Shown one piece after another: positions 33,110-40,748 of a stretch of 43,323 nucleotides of DNA; position 1 is the first letter of the stretch; each line of letters opens with the position of its first letter. The DNA is from DAIRUQ01 sp036803245 (GTDB taxonomy: Bacteria; Chloroflexota; Anaerolineae; UBA1429), in NCBI GenBank assembly GCA_036803245.1, contig DAIRUQ010000013.1, forward strand, positions 1 to 43,323. The letters are read 5' to 3'. Position numbers and translations under genes: made by a program. The notes beneath the pieces were generated by a model that saw nothing but the letters and a program-made list of their open reading frames with translations, did no database searches and was not told where the DNA came from.

Positions 33110-34309
33110 CTAGCGACGCACGAACGCGATATAGATGCGCGGGGTTGGATCGGCTTTGGGCTCCACGTAGACGCTGAGCTGCAGGGGGTCGCCCTCGTAA
33201 GAGGCCAGGTCTACCTGCTCTTGGGCCGGCACGCCTTTTACGGCGAAACCGACCACCGTGCTGGGCGTGGAACCGTCTAGCTGCGGGCCGACACTGTACG
33301 GAACATCCATGGCAAAGTGGGCGGCTCCGTCCACCATGACCGTAGAGGTGGATGCTAGCACCTGACCGTCGACGACCGCCGAGACCGGCGTGCCCGGCGC
33401 GGCGGGGGCTCCGTTCACCACAACGCGGCCCTCGACCCGCTTGACGGACTGTGTCTCCACGTGGTCCGTCATCACCCAGGCCTCCCATACGTTGTTCCTC
33501 ACAAAGTCGTATGAGAGGTACAGGTAGCCGTTCAGGCCCCAGTCGCTACCCCAGGAGTTCACCGCAAGAAACCCACCCATGGCATCGTCGTAGCCCACCA
33601 TGAGCATCCCGTGGCCGCCATAGTAGGTCTCCCCGCTCGCTGGGGGTCGGAGAACAGGGTTCTGCGACGAGACCCCGTAAAAGCTCTCATAGATCGGGAG
33701 CGCCACCGCGATCGGGTTGCCGTCTGCCAGGATACGCTTGAGCAGGTTCACATCGTCGCCAAAGCTGACAAACTCGAACGCCGCCGCCCGGTAGGGATAG
33801 GCCGCAGCGCGAACCTGTTCGCTGGGCTGGGTGCAGGCGTCGGACGGGTTGTAGGGGAACATGCTGAGCGGCGCCACGCCCTGGTCCTTGACGATGTTGA
33901 ACGCATCCCAGTAACTCATCCCCGAGTTGCGGTTACTGCAATCGGAGGTATCGCGTTGGTTATAGACATAGGCGGGGCTGAGTTGGCGGCTGGGCGAGGA
34001 GGTATCCCATCCTCGCTCAACGGTCTCGTGATAGGTGGTGTAATAGTAGCCGACTGCCCAGGCCACGCAGCTTCCCTGGCTGCCCTGGTTTCCCACGGGT
34101 GGGAGATACGGGCTCAGGTCCACGCGACCGGGCAGGGCGGACATGATGCCAGCGCTCAGGTCGGGCTGGTATTCGGCCCAGTCCCCTTCTGAGGGGATCA
34201 GACCGAGAGGGATCTGTCGGTATGGATCCTCGGCCTTGGCCGGCTCGGCCGGGATCGCCACCATCATGGCGAGGATCACTACTACAGGTAAGACGCGTCT
34301 GAAATCCAT
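33110..34309 (-). CDS. Secreted papain-like (C1) cysteine peptidase
   Basis: The 399-residue protein has an N-terminal signal peptide (RRVLPVVVILAMMVAIP, cleavage near AKA-ED). It carries the full C1 catalytic set: Q75 and C81 in VGNQGSQGSCVAWA, H233 in YGGHGMLMVGYDD and N251 in VNSWGSDWG. No long pro-domain is present, so it may be active on export. A beta-sandwich-like domain (about 275-399) follows the peptidase. The ATG at 34309 has GAGGT upstream. It is monocistronic between two hairpins. The 34310-34492 spacer holds no gene; I could not place a confident promoter there. Confidence 0.9.
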   Translation of the reverse strand: MDFRRVLPVVVILAMMVAIPAEPAKAEDPYRQIPLGLIPSEGDWAEYQPDLSAGIMSALPGRVDLSPYLPPVGNQGSQGSCVAWAVGYYYTTYHETVERGWDTSSPSRQLSPAYVYNQRDTSDCSNRNSGMSYWDAFNIVKDQGVAPLSMFPYNPSDACTQPSEQVRAAAYPYRAAAFEFVSFGDDVNLLKRILADGNPIAVALPIYESFYGVSSQNPVLRPPASGETYYGGHGMLMVGYDDAMGGFLAVNSWGSDWGLNGYLYLSYDFVRNNVWEAWVMTDHVETQSVKRVEGRVVVNGAPAAPGTPVSAVVDGQVLASTSTVMVDGAAHFAMDVPYSVGPQLDGSTPSTVVGFAVKGVPAQEQVDLASYEGDPLQLSVYVEPKADPTPRIYIAFVRR

Positions 34310-34492
34310 ATCTACCTCAATGACACGCTAGCCTAGGCGTCTGCTGGCGAGATGCTGCGTTCAGAACTGGCTAGAGCGTACCATTGGGGTCAGAGCGAAG
34401 GCTTAAACGGCCGTAAAGGGGGCGCTAATTGACTGTGAACCACGCATTAAGGCTGCGTAAGGCCGATGGGGTGTTGCGGGGAACGAGATATG

Positions 34493-34523
34493 ACAGAGCC
34501 CTCGCCTTGGGCGAGGGCTCTGT
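34493..34523 (-). terminator. Terminator hairpin after the DUF4139 gene
   Basis: A 14-bp perfect stem (34493-34506 with 34510-34523) and a 3-base loop starts about 20 bases after the DUF4139 stop on the minus strand. The tail is CATATCTCG, with no U-tract, yet the stem is one of the strongest in the window. Confidence 0.65.
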
Positions 34524-34543
34524 GCTCGGACGGTGTCTATAGG

Positions 34544-36151
34544 TTACCAGCGATAGAGGACGGTGTACTCAAAGGTAGCCTCCCCATCGGCCTCCACCTC
34601 GACGAGGAAGCGAGCGGTGCTGGCGTCCAGCATCTCATACTCGAGCGTCGAGTCGGTGATCTCGGCATCTTGGGCTCGGTACAGGTGCTCAATGGCGTGC
34701 ACCGTGATGTCCTCATCCTTGTGGTTGCGAATGGTGATCTCGATGGTCTCCATCACCTCACGCTCGCCGCGCTGCTGATAGGCCGTTTGCACACGCTCAC
34801 CGACGACGTCAAAGGCCTCGCCGAGCAGCAGGGATACCAGCTCATCCTTGGGGGTGTGGTCGATGCTATCTTCGCCCACAAACTCGGCACCGCCATCGAT
34901 GTCCTCTTTAAAGACGCGCACGGTGCCCTTTGGCAGCGGGATGCCCAGGCCCCCTTCTTCGCTGTTGGTGAACTCGACGCGGACCTGGATGGTCTTGTCG
35001 CTGGTGACGCCATAGCCGCGGTCGGCGTAGACGGCGCCGTACATGGGGCGCATGCGGGGCTGGGGCTCATAGACCAGCACCTTTTCCACCGGGACGTTCG
35101 CCACCTGCACAAACTCGATCTGCTTGGTCTGGTTGTCGCGCACGGTGACGGGGCGCTCGACTTCGTAGATGTGGTACTCGAAAAACTCGCGCTCGGTGAC
35201 AGCCGGTGCCCCCGCTGCCATCTCGCGCGCCATCATCACTTCTTTCACGATCTGTTGGTCCTGGACGACGTTGACCTCGCCGGCCACCAGCTTGAGCTTG
35301 GCTTCGGGATAGGTGGCGCCGCTGCGGTTATCCACGGTCACCCACCCGGTAATGTCCACGGCGTCGTCGTCGGCCGAGAGCATGGCCACATAGTTGGCTC
35401 GCCAAGTGATGCCCCTGGTGAGATAGGTAACTTGCACGGGTACCGTGCCGCCGGTGGCCGCATCCACCAGCCACACCAGCGTGGGCCGTGTGATCAGGCC
35501 CTCGGGCAGGGTTGGGAAGGCGAACTGCTGTACCTGGTCCAGACGGATTACGCGGATGCCATCCTCGGTGGCCAGCACGATGTCGTCGGCGCCAGAGAGC
35601 AGCGTGCCCGTGATCTCTTGGCCCTCGGTGGTGGTCAGGACGATGGTCTGATCGATGTACTTTTGCAGGAGCTTGCGGCTACTGACCAGGTCGTACTCAT
35701 AGTTCTGCTCGAGAAAGGCGATCTCTGCCGGGCCCAAGGTGCTGAGGTGCACGCTGGTGGCATCGATGCCTGAGGGCACGTCGGTGAACCGCACCTCGTT
35801 GAGGCCGGCTTCGAGGTCGATGGGGCGCAAGTCCTTGACCAGCCCCAGGTCCTGATTGTAGACCGTCAGCGCCAGCGTGCGGTCGGCGGTCTCGGCCAGC
35901 GCCTCGGTTTCGTCTGCTTCGGCTGCCACTTCCTCCACCTCCTCGGCCTCTTCCGCGTCGGCCGCCTCATCAGGTGGGGTGGCTTCCTCGGGGGCCTCGA
36001 TCTCTTCATCGGGCGCTAGAGTCTCCTCGGCTTCGGGGGTAGGGGTGGCGGTAGCCTCCTGGGCGGACACAGGCCCGACTGGCGATGATCCTAGCAGCAG
36101 TGCCAGAACCAACGCCCCCAGCGTGAACGCGCTCAAGGTCTTGGCGAACAT
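34544..36151 (-). CDS. Secreted DUF4139 protein
   Basis: The 535-residue protein has a signal peptide (about 1-30, cleavage near VSA-QE) and then an acidic low-complexity stretch rich in Glu, Ala and Asp (about 31-90). Similarity to DUF4139 starts with LTVYNQDLGLVKDLRPIDLE. The hallmark is VQVTYLTRGITWRANYVAML, followed by DNRSGATYPEAKLKLVAGEV. The C-terminal half is beta-rich. The family is widespread and of unknown function. The acidic tract may keep the domain off the membrane or bind cations. AAGGAGG precedes the ATG and a TATAAT promoter lies at 36284-36312. Confidence 0.88.
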   Translation of the reverse strand: MFAKTLSAFTLGALVLALLLGSSPVGPVSAQEATATPTPEAEETLAPDEEIEAPEEATPPDEAADAEEAEEVEEVAAEADETEALAETADRTLALTVYNQDLGLVKDLRPIDLEAGLNEVRFTDVPSGIDATSVHLSTLGPAEIAFLEQNYEYDLVSSRKLLQKYIDQTIVLTTTEGQEITGTLLSGADDIVLATEDGIRVIRLDQVQQFAFPTLPEGLITRPTLVWLVDAATGGTVPVQVTYLTRGITWRANYVAMLSADDDAVDITGWVTVDNRSGATYPEAKLKLVAGEVNVVQDQQIVKEVMMAREMAAGAPAVTEREFFEYHIYEVERPVTVRDNQTKQIEFVQVANVPVEKVLVYEPQPRMRPMYGAVYADRGYGVTSDKTIQVRVEFTNSEEGGLGIPLPKGTVRVFKEDIDGGAEFVGEDSIDHTPKDELVSLLLGEAFDVVGERVQTAYQQRGEREVMETIEITIRNHKDEDITVHAIEHLYRAQDAEITDSTLEYEMLDASTARFLVEVEADGEATFEYTVLYRW

Positions 36152-36283
36152 CTCGGCCTCCTTTGGACGGTGTGCGGCACTCTATGTGCTAGACGCGCGC
36201 AGCGATAGCGGGGTTCCCCCCAAGAGCTGGCGGGGTCGCGCGTAGGCCATGCCTCGCCGTTTGGTAGGCATCGCTGTGAACAC

Positions 36284-36312
36284 ATTATACCGGCCGCCAA
36301 AGGACGGCGCAA
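36284..36312 (-). promoter_or_regulatory. Promoter of the DUF4139 gene
   Basis: On the minus strand, a perfect TATAAT (36289-36284) lies 17 bases after TTGCGC (36312-36307). The start would be near 36277, a 125-base leader. TTGCGC as a -35 recurs upstream of two other genes here. Confidence 0.5.
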
Positions 36313-36329
36313 CGGCCAACGCGAGGGGG

Positions 36330-37793
36330 CTAGACCAGGTGGAAACAGAGCAGGGTGGCCAGCGTGATGAGGATGCCCGAGGCGCCACCCGCCAGCGTCT
36401 GCAAGGGGGTGTGTGCGCCCACTCTGACGCGCGCCCAGGCAACCACGGGAACCAGAAGCAGGGCTGGGGCGGCCACGATGCCGGCGAGGGCGGTGGCAAA
36501 GGTAGCGGTGGCCGAGATGGCGGAGACGTGTTGGCTGATCTTCCACGTGGTGGTCACCGCCAGGTTAAAGGCCACCAGGAGGCCAGCGCTGACAAAGGCC
36601 GCCAGCAGTACGCGCGGGCCGTCAAAGAGAATCAGGAGCGTGACGGGCAGCACCACCGCCAGGGCGCTCACCAGGATGATCGACGGCTGCAGGCGCTCGT
36701 GTCGGTTCGAAATGTGCCAATCGGTGATATCACCGCGCTTGAACTTGCGCCACATGAACAAGAGCGGCAGCACCAGGCTGATGCTGGCCGTCCCCAAAGA
36801 CCAGAGCAGAGCGTGGAGCCGGTTGGCGGGCTCGGCGAGGGCGATCAGCATAAAGGCTGGCACCAGCACATATTGGGGCGCCAGAAAGCGAGAGACGATT
36901 CTGGCCGAGCGATCTTCCCAGGGGATTTCGCTGGCGAGCATGCCCGCCAGAATGAACACCCCGCCCGCCGTCGCGCGTGGCGTCAGGGTCTCGCCCGCCA
37001 AGAGCACGCCGAACAGGGCCGCGAACGCCGGCTCGGCCGTGAGAATCAGCGCCGTGTGGGTGGGGGTGGTGTGACGCTGAGCAGCCGTCTGAATGCCGAT
37101 GGCCGCCGCCGTCGCTAGAATGCCGGTGAATGCCGTCGCCAGCCACGTCTCTTGCGAGGGGGCCGGCCACGGCTCGGCGCTCAGCGAGCTCACCAGCGTG
37201 CTCAACACGGCTACGACAATCACCTGGATCAGCGCGAGTGGCAGGGGATGCGACCTGGGCGCAAAGACGCTGACCCCCACGACATGGAGGGCAAAGCATA
37301 CGGCACACCCGAGCACGACCAGATCGCCGACGTTGACGCCCAGGCTGTTCTGAAGGGTCAGCAGAGCCAGGCCGAACGTCGCCAGCAGCACGCCGATGAG
37401 CGCCGCGCGCCCAGGCGCCGCTCGCATCAGCAGCGCCGCCATGATCGGCACCATGACGACAGACAGCCCAGTGATGAAACCCGCCTTGGAGGCGGACGTC
37501 CACTGGAGGCCGATGGTCTGCAGGGCGTACCCGCCAAAGAGCAACAGGCCCAGGATGGCCCCAGCCCTGACCGTGTGCCAGGTGGGCCAGGCCCGAAAGA
37601 CCAGACAGAGCACCGCCAGGGATGCAGCCCCGATGCCAAAGCGAATGGCCAGAAATGGAAACACCGGGTAGGCTTCGATGGCCTGCTTGACCATCACAAA
37701 GGTGCTGCCCCAGATCAAGGCCACCACCAGCAGGGCGGCATCGGCCGCGGTCTGGCGGGGGCGATTCTGCTCAGGCAGGGCGCTTGAGGTCAC
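36330..37793 (-). CDS. DMT (EamA) transporter fused to a PAP2-like membrane domain
   Basis: The 487-residue protein is much longer than EamA transporters (about 300). Residues 15-290 are two EamA repeats (LLVVALIWGSTFVMVKQAI; LILTAEPAFAALFGVLLAGE). Residues about 305-487 have six more helices. They carry features of PAP2-type membrane phosphatases: RGDITDWHISNRHERLQP, then KISQHVSAIS with H422, and WARVRVGAHTPLQTLAGG with R455 and H461. Some PAP2 positions differ, so activity is uncertain. The GTG start overlaps the chelatase stop (GTGA), so the two are translationally coupled. A fusion of a flippase-like and a phosphatase-like domain suggests handling of a lipid-linked or phosphorylated substrate; this is an inference. 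Confidence 0.78.
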   Translation of the reverse strand: MTSSALPEQNRPRQTAADAALLVVALIWGSTFVMVKQAIEAYPVFPFLAIRFGIGAASLAVLCLVFRAWPTWHTVRAGAILGLLLFGGYALQTIGLQWTSASKAGFITGLSVVMVPIMAALLMRAAPGRAALIGVLLATFGLALLTLQNSLGVNVGDLVVLGCAVCFALHVVGVSVFAPRSHPLPLALIQVIVVAVLSTLVSSLSAEPWPAPSQETWLATAFTGILATAAAIGIQTAAQRHTTPTHTALILTAEPAFAALFGVLLAGETLTPRATAGGVFILAGMLASEIPWEDRSARIVSRFLAPQYVLVPAFMLIALAEPANRLHALLWSLGTASISLVLPLLFMWRKFKRGDITDWHISNRHERLQPSIILVSALAVVLPVTLLILFDGPRVLLAAFVSAGLLVAFNLAVTTTWKISQHVSAISATATFATALAGIVAAPALLLVPVVAWARVRVGAHTPLQTLAGGASGILITLATLLCFHLV

Positions 37794-38731
37794 TGTAGCT
37801 GCTTTCTAACAGTCTGATAGAGATAATCTGCGCGCAGTTGGTCCAGGGTGTGGCACGGCGCCTTGAGGGCGGCAGCGACCTCTTGCGCCAGGCCTCGGTC
37901 TAGCGCTGGATGCTCAGTGTTGAGCACCACGCCGCGAATGCCATCGCGGGCGAACAGATCGGCCAACATCAGCGTCTCGGCGCGAGGGTCCATGCCTGTG
38001 AAGGATACGTTGCCGGCGCCGTCGGTCATCAGCACCAGCAGCGGGATCAAGTCGCTATCCTGGCGCATCTGCCGACGGATGACCTGGTAAGCACTCAGCA
38101 GGCCTGCCGAGAGCGGTGTCTTGCCGCCCACGGGTATATCCCTCAACGCTCGCCGCGCCATGCTGATGTTCGAGGTCGGCGGCAGCACGACCTTGGCCGC
38201 CGCATTCTGGAAGGTGATTAGGCAGACCTGGTCACGCTTCTGGTAGGCATCGACCAATAGCGAAAGGATGGCGCCCTTGGTGGCTTCCATCCGTTCGGCG
38301 GCAGCCATGGACCAACTGGCGTCGACTGCAAACACTACCAGGTTGGCGGCTGGGCGCACACGCACCTTGCGGTAGAGGTCGCGATCTAGGATGGTGATGG
38401 CGGTGCCGTTGCGCTCGCGCGTCGTCTGGTAGGGTGCGGCGTGTCGTAAGGTGGCGTCCAGCGCGATGTCGTCATACTCGCCCGGCGCGCTGCGCGAGCG
38501 GGTGTAACGTCCGCGCTTGCGCCGGCTCTCGGTCTGGGTTCGCTTGCCGGCTCGGTCACGCGGGTGCCGGTCCGCATTGGTGCGCCAGCGCCCGGTCTGG
38601 AACGGCGCGCCGACATCCACCTGTCGGTAGGCCGATTCGGCCGGCGGCTTGCCGGCACGGGTATCAGGCGCGTGTGCACTCCCCTGCGCCGACGTTGGGC
38701 TCTGCTCGGTGGTGCTATCGCTTAGGTCGTT
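37790..38731 (-). CDS. chlD: VWA part of a ChlD-type chelatase medium subunit, reached by -1 frameshift
   Basis: The frame carries a linker and a VWA domain with a complete MIDAS: FAVDASWSMA (DxSxS), GGKTPLSAGL (Thr) and LMTDGAGNVS (Asp). It is the C-terminal half of magnesium/cobalt chelatase D subunits. The only early start is a GTG at 38620 with no ribosome-binding site. The frame is open upstream to the A-run at 38738-38730, where it meets the ChlI-like frame in -1. A frameshift would give a 673-residue ChlI-linker-VWA protein, the normal architecture and size for ChlD. The linker is rich in Pro, Ser and Arg. The stop overlaps the start of the transporter fusion. Confidence 0.8.
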   Translation of the reverse strand, partial: NDLSDSTTEQSPTSAQGSAHAPDTRAGKPPAESAYRQVDVGAPFQTGRWRTNADRHPRDRAGKRTQTESRRKRGRYTRSRSAPGEYDDIALDATLRHAAPYQTTRERNGTAITILDRDLYRKVRVRPAANLVVFAVDASWSMAAAERMEATKGAILSLLVDAYQKRDQVCLITFQNAAAKVVLPPTSNISMARRALRDIPVGGKTPLSAGLLSAYQVIRRQMRQDSDLIPLLVLMTDGAGNVSFTGMDPRAETLMLADLFARDGIRGVVLNTEHPALDRGLAQEVAAALKAPCHTLDQLRADYLYQTVRKQLQ

Positions 38732-39810
38732 TTTTTTTCGGGTGCACCCTGCGCAGGCTCGGCTGACTGTTCGGCCCGATCCTCTGAACGGAGCTGCTCG
38801 ACGCGTTCGTGGATCTCTTCCAGCTTGGCCGAGGCGCCGTCAAAGGGCAGGCGTCGTAAGCGATGAGGCAGCGCTAGCTCGGCAGCCAGGAGGATGTCGG
38901 TCTCGGAGACATACTCCCGCCCGTCAAAGGCGGCTTGGGCCAGCGCAGCCTTGAGAATGACAATGTCAGCCCGATGGCCATCAATCTCCATGGCGGCCGT
39001 TAGCTCGGCGATGGTGTAGAGGTCGTCTTGGGTATGTGTCACGCTGCCGACGCGTTGGCGCGCGGCGGCGATCCGCTGAGATAATGCCTGGTCCACGGGA
39101 GACCACTCGTCGTAAAAGACGTCTGGGTCGCGCTCGTAAGCGATGCGTCGTTGGATGATCTCCATCCGTGCCTCGGCGGACGCGATGCCCTGGATGTCGA
39201 CGCACAAGGCAAAGCGGTCGAGGAGCTGGGGGCGTAGCTCGCCCTCTTCTGGGTTCATGGTGCCGACCAGGATGAACTGGGCTGGGTGCGAGAACGAGAT
39301 GCCCTCCCGCTCGACGATATTCACCCCCATGGCGGCTGCGTCCAGCAGCAAATCCACCACGTGGTCATCGAGCAGGTTCACCTCGTCCACATATAGGAGG
39401 CCGCGGTTGGCCGCCGCCAGGATCCCGGGCTCAAAGTGACGCTCGCCCTGCTTGATGGCGCGCTCGAGGTCCAGCGTCCCCACGACGCGGTCCTCGGTGG
39501 CACTGACGGGGAGATCCACAAAGCTGGTGCGAACCAACGATGTGGGCAATGTCTCGTCCCGCGCTACGCGCTCGCGGCATAGGTCGCAGAGGGCCTTGGG
39601 ACGGGCTGGGTCACAATGAAAGGGGCAGTCGGCCACGATCTCGATCTCTGGCAGCAGGGCCGCGAGGGCGCGGGCGGCGGTGGACTTGGCCGTACCACGC
39701 TCGCCGCGAATCAACACGCCACCGATCTGCGGGCTGACGGCGTTGAGCAGCAGAGCCCGTTTCATGCGCTCTTGGCCCACGATGGCCGAAAAGGGAAAGA
39801 CGGCTACCAT
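38722..39810 (-). CDS. chlI: ChlI-type AAA+ chelatase subunit (and N-terminal part of ChlD)
   Basis: The 362-residue product has the ChlI/BchI fold: FSAIVGQERMKRALLLNAV, Walker A GERGTAKST near residue 36, and YVDEVNLLDDHVVDLLLDA for Walker B. GTMNPEEGELRPQLLDRFAL and the C-terminal helical lid follow. A four-cysteine cluster (C62, C66, C75, C78) follows the first strand. The enzyme uses ATP to drive metal insertion into a tetrapyrrole with a large H/CobN subunit not in this window; cobalt is the better guess given no other chlorophyll genes. The stop comes two codons after the slippery A-run, so a share of ribosomes may shift into the VWA frame. A TTGACC/TATACT promoter lies at 39843-39871. 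Confidence 0.92.
   Translation of the reverse strand: MVAVFPFSAIVGQERMKRALLLNAVSPQIGGVLIRGERGTAKSTAARALAALLPEIEIVADCPFHCDPARPKALCDLCRERVARDETLPTSLVRTSFVDLPVSATEDRVVGTLDLERAIKQGERHFEPGILAAANRGLLYVDEVNLLDDHVVDLLLDAAAMGVNIVEREGISFSHPAQFILVGTMNPEEGELRPQLLDRFALCVDIQGIASAEARMEIIQRRIAYERDPDVFYDEWSPVDQALSQRIAAARQRVGSVTHTQDDLYTIAELTAAMEIDGHRADIVILKAALAQAAFDGREYVSETDILLAAELALPHRLRRLPFDGASAKLEEIHERVEQLRSEDRAEQSAEPAQGAPEKKTT
38731..38737 (-). promoter_or_regulatory. Candidate -1 programmed frameshift site A_AAA_AAA
   Basis: On the minus strand, nine A (38738-38730) place the heptamer A_AAA_AAA exactly in the zero frame: codons GAA, AAA, AAA, then ACG ACC TAA. A -1 slip reads AAC GAC CTA onward into the VWA frame. 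An SD-like AGGGTG (38750-38745) lies 7 bases before the heptamer, as in the dnaX type of stimulator. A GCCGGC stem (38640-38645 with 38651-38656) lies about 75 bases downstream, too far for a classic stimulator. Known chlD genes use such sites. Confidence 0.7.
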
Positions 39811-39842
39811 TTGCTTGTGTGACTCCTATCTCTGGCTGGCCG

Positions 39843-39871
39843 AGTATAGGTCTGGGCCAGTTGCGGGTCAA
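39843..39871 (-). promoter_or_regulatory. Sigma70-type promoter of the chlI/chlD operon
   Basis: On the minus strand, TTGACC (39871-39866), a 17-base spacer and TATACT (39848-39843) match 5 of 6 positions each. The predicted start near 39836 leaves 26 bases to the ATG at 39810, with AGGAGT in between. It is one of the best promoters in the window. Confidence 0.7.
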
Positions 39872-39889
39872 CTAGCGTGCATAGAGCAG

Positions 39890-39918
39890 TTGCGCTCGTC
39901 TTGGCATGCTGCTAAGAT
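39890..39918 (+). promoter_or_regulatory. Possible promoter for the SUOX-like lipoprotein genes
   Basis: TTGCGC (39890-39895), a 17-base spacer and TAAGAT (39913-39918) point plus-ward, back-to-back with the chlI promoter. The start near 39925 would give a leader of about 240 bases. The match is moderate (about 4 of 6 each). Confidence 0.4.
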
Positions 39919-39924
39919 AGGCGC

Positions 39925-40163
39925 GTCAGACAATCGAATAGCTTCTCCGAACCACATGGCCTAAGGCATCGCTATGGCGTGTGGTCGCGGCCGCCCGTTA
40001 GGGCGGCCAAACGGTGGCCGTGGAAACGCGTCCGCCCCCCGCATTTGGAAAGGAGAACCTGCAGCGACGGCTCGAGCCGGCGCCTGTTCTGCTGTGCGGG
40101 ATAGGCGTCGGCTCTTTATTGTCTGGCGAGCCGGCGGCGCAGGCAAAGCAAGGAGGCATTTGC
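39925..40163 (+). other. Long structured leader, candidate riboswitch or attenuator
   Basis: No gene is visible in this interval. A weak P1-like helix pairs ACCACA (39950-39955) with TGTGGT (39980-39985). A GGCCGCCC-GTTA-GGGCGGCC hairpin (39989-40008) follows, then a CGGCTCGAGCCG palindrome that overlaps the left arm of a terminator (40074-40114), and finally AGGAGG before the ATG at 40164. Overlap of a palindrome with a terminator arm is how antiterminators work. I recognise no known riboswitch class; the molybdenum-cofactor type is an obvious one to test because of the downstream genes. Confidence 0.45.
40074..40120 (+). terminator. Intrinsic terminator (attenuator-like) in the leader
   Basis: A 12-bp stem with one G-U pair (GAGCCGGCGCCT at 40074-40085 with AGGCGTCGGCTC at 40103-40114) is followed directly by TTTATTGT. 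It lies about 50 bases before the lipoprotein ATG and after the putative promoter. It would therefore stop most transcripts unless antiterminated. Confidence 0.65.
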
Positions 40164-40643
40164 ATGAGACGGCATCTTTGGATCGTACTGGCGGTCTTGC
40201 TGGTGGGGTTGGTGGCACTATCCGCCTGCTCTGGCGGCGCGCCCAAGGTGGACTGGGAGCTCAAGGTCACCGGCGCTGTGAGCCAGCCCCTGACGCTTAG
40301 CTTTGACGATCTGGCTGGGCGGGATCTGGACAAGCTCGACAAGGTACTGATGGAGCGCTCCGAGGGTGATCCGAACGAGGATAGCTGGGAGGGCGTCATG
40401 CTCGCCACGCTCCTTGGTGAGGCCGGGGCAGCCGCCGACGCGTCTGCGATCGTCTTTCGTGCGGCCGACGAGTACGAGCGCGAGGTGCCCATGGCGGATG
40501 TGGGCGAAGCCATCGTGGCGCTCAAGCAGAATGGCGGCTGGTTGACCGAGGACGAAAAGGCGGGGCCCATCCGCATCGTGATTCCGGGCTTGCCTGGGAG
40601 CCGATGGGTTGGCCAGCTGGTCGAGATCGAGGTGCTCCAGTAA
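40164..40643 (+). CDS. SUOX-fold (molybdopterin-oxidoreductase-like) lipoprotein 1
   Basis: The 159-residue protein has a lipoprotein signal with lipobox LSAC (C22). The rest matches the SUOX-type fold of sulfite oxidase/MsrP relatives: LKVTGAVSQPLTLSFDDLAG, WEGVMLATLLGEAGA, AIVFRAADEYEREVP and GPIRIVIPG. It is about half the length of full enzymes and has no cysteine beyond the lipobox. The usual cofactor-ligand Cys site reads MERSEGDPNEDSWEG, so it probably does not bind molybdopterin. The ATG at 40164 has AGGAGG seven bases upstream. A paralog follows after a hairpin. Confidence 0.82.
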   Translation: MRRHLWIVLAVLLVGLVALSACSGGAPKVDWELKVTGAVSQPLTLSFDDLAGRDLDKLDKVLMERSEGDPNEDSWEGVMLATLLGEAGAAADASAIVFRAADEYEREVPMADVGEAIVALKQNGGWLTEDEKAGPIRIVIPGLPGSRWVGQLVEIEVLQ

Positions 40644-40678
40644 GCGAGCCCGCATCATCATCGGGCTGACGCGGCTTG

Positions 40679-40724
40679 GCTTCTGGCGTCATCGCTGTGG
40701 CGACATGGCGGTGACGCCAGAAGC
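40679..40724 (+). other. Intercistronic hairpin between the lipoprotein genes
   Basis: A 13-bp perfect stem (40679-40691 with 40712-40724) encloses a smaller 4-bp hairpin (TCGC and GCGA). It lies 25 bases before the second lipoprotein's start and has no U-tract. It may stabilise the first message or lower expression of the second gene. Confidence 0.55.
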
Positions 40725-40748
40725 ATCAGGGATGGGAGATGACTGGGC

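Noticed and set aside
34466..35773. Long plus-strand open frame (435 residues) opposite the DUF4139 gene
   Set aside because: It is a mirror of a GC-rich gene. The His/Gly/Leu/Asp-rich composition has no family similarity, and the minus-strand gene has a signal peptide, ribosome-binding site and family motifs.
36249..37118. Plus-strand open frame (289 residues) opposite the transporter fusion
   Set aside because: It is a Gln/Gly/Arg-rich shadow with no hydrophobic core, while the minus strand encodes an obvious polytopic membrane protein.
38722..38740. The nine-A run as a simple assembly or sequencing error
   Set aside because: It cannot be excluded without reads. I kept the frameshift reading because the heptamer is exactly in phase, an SD-like element is nearby, the VWA frame lacks its own start, and chlD genes are known to use this mechanism.
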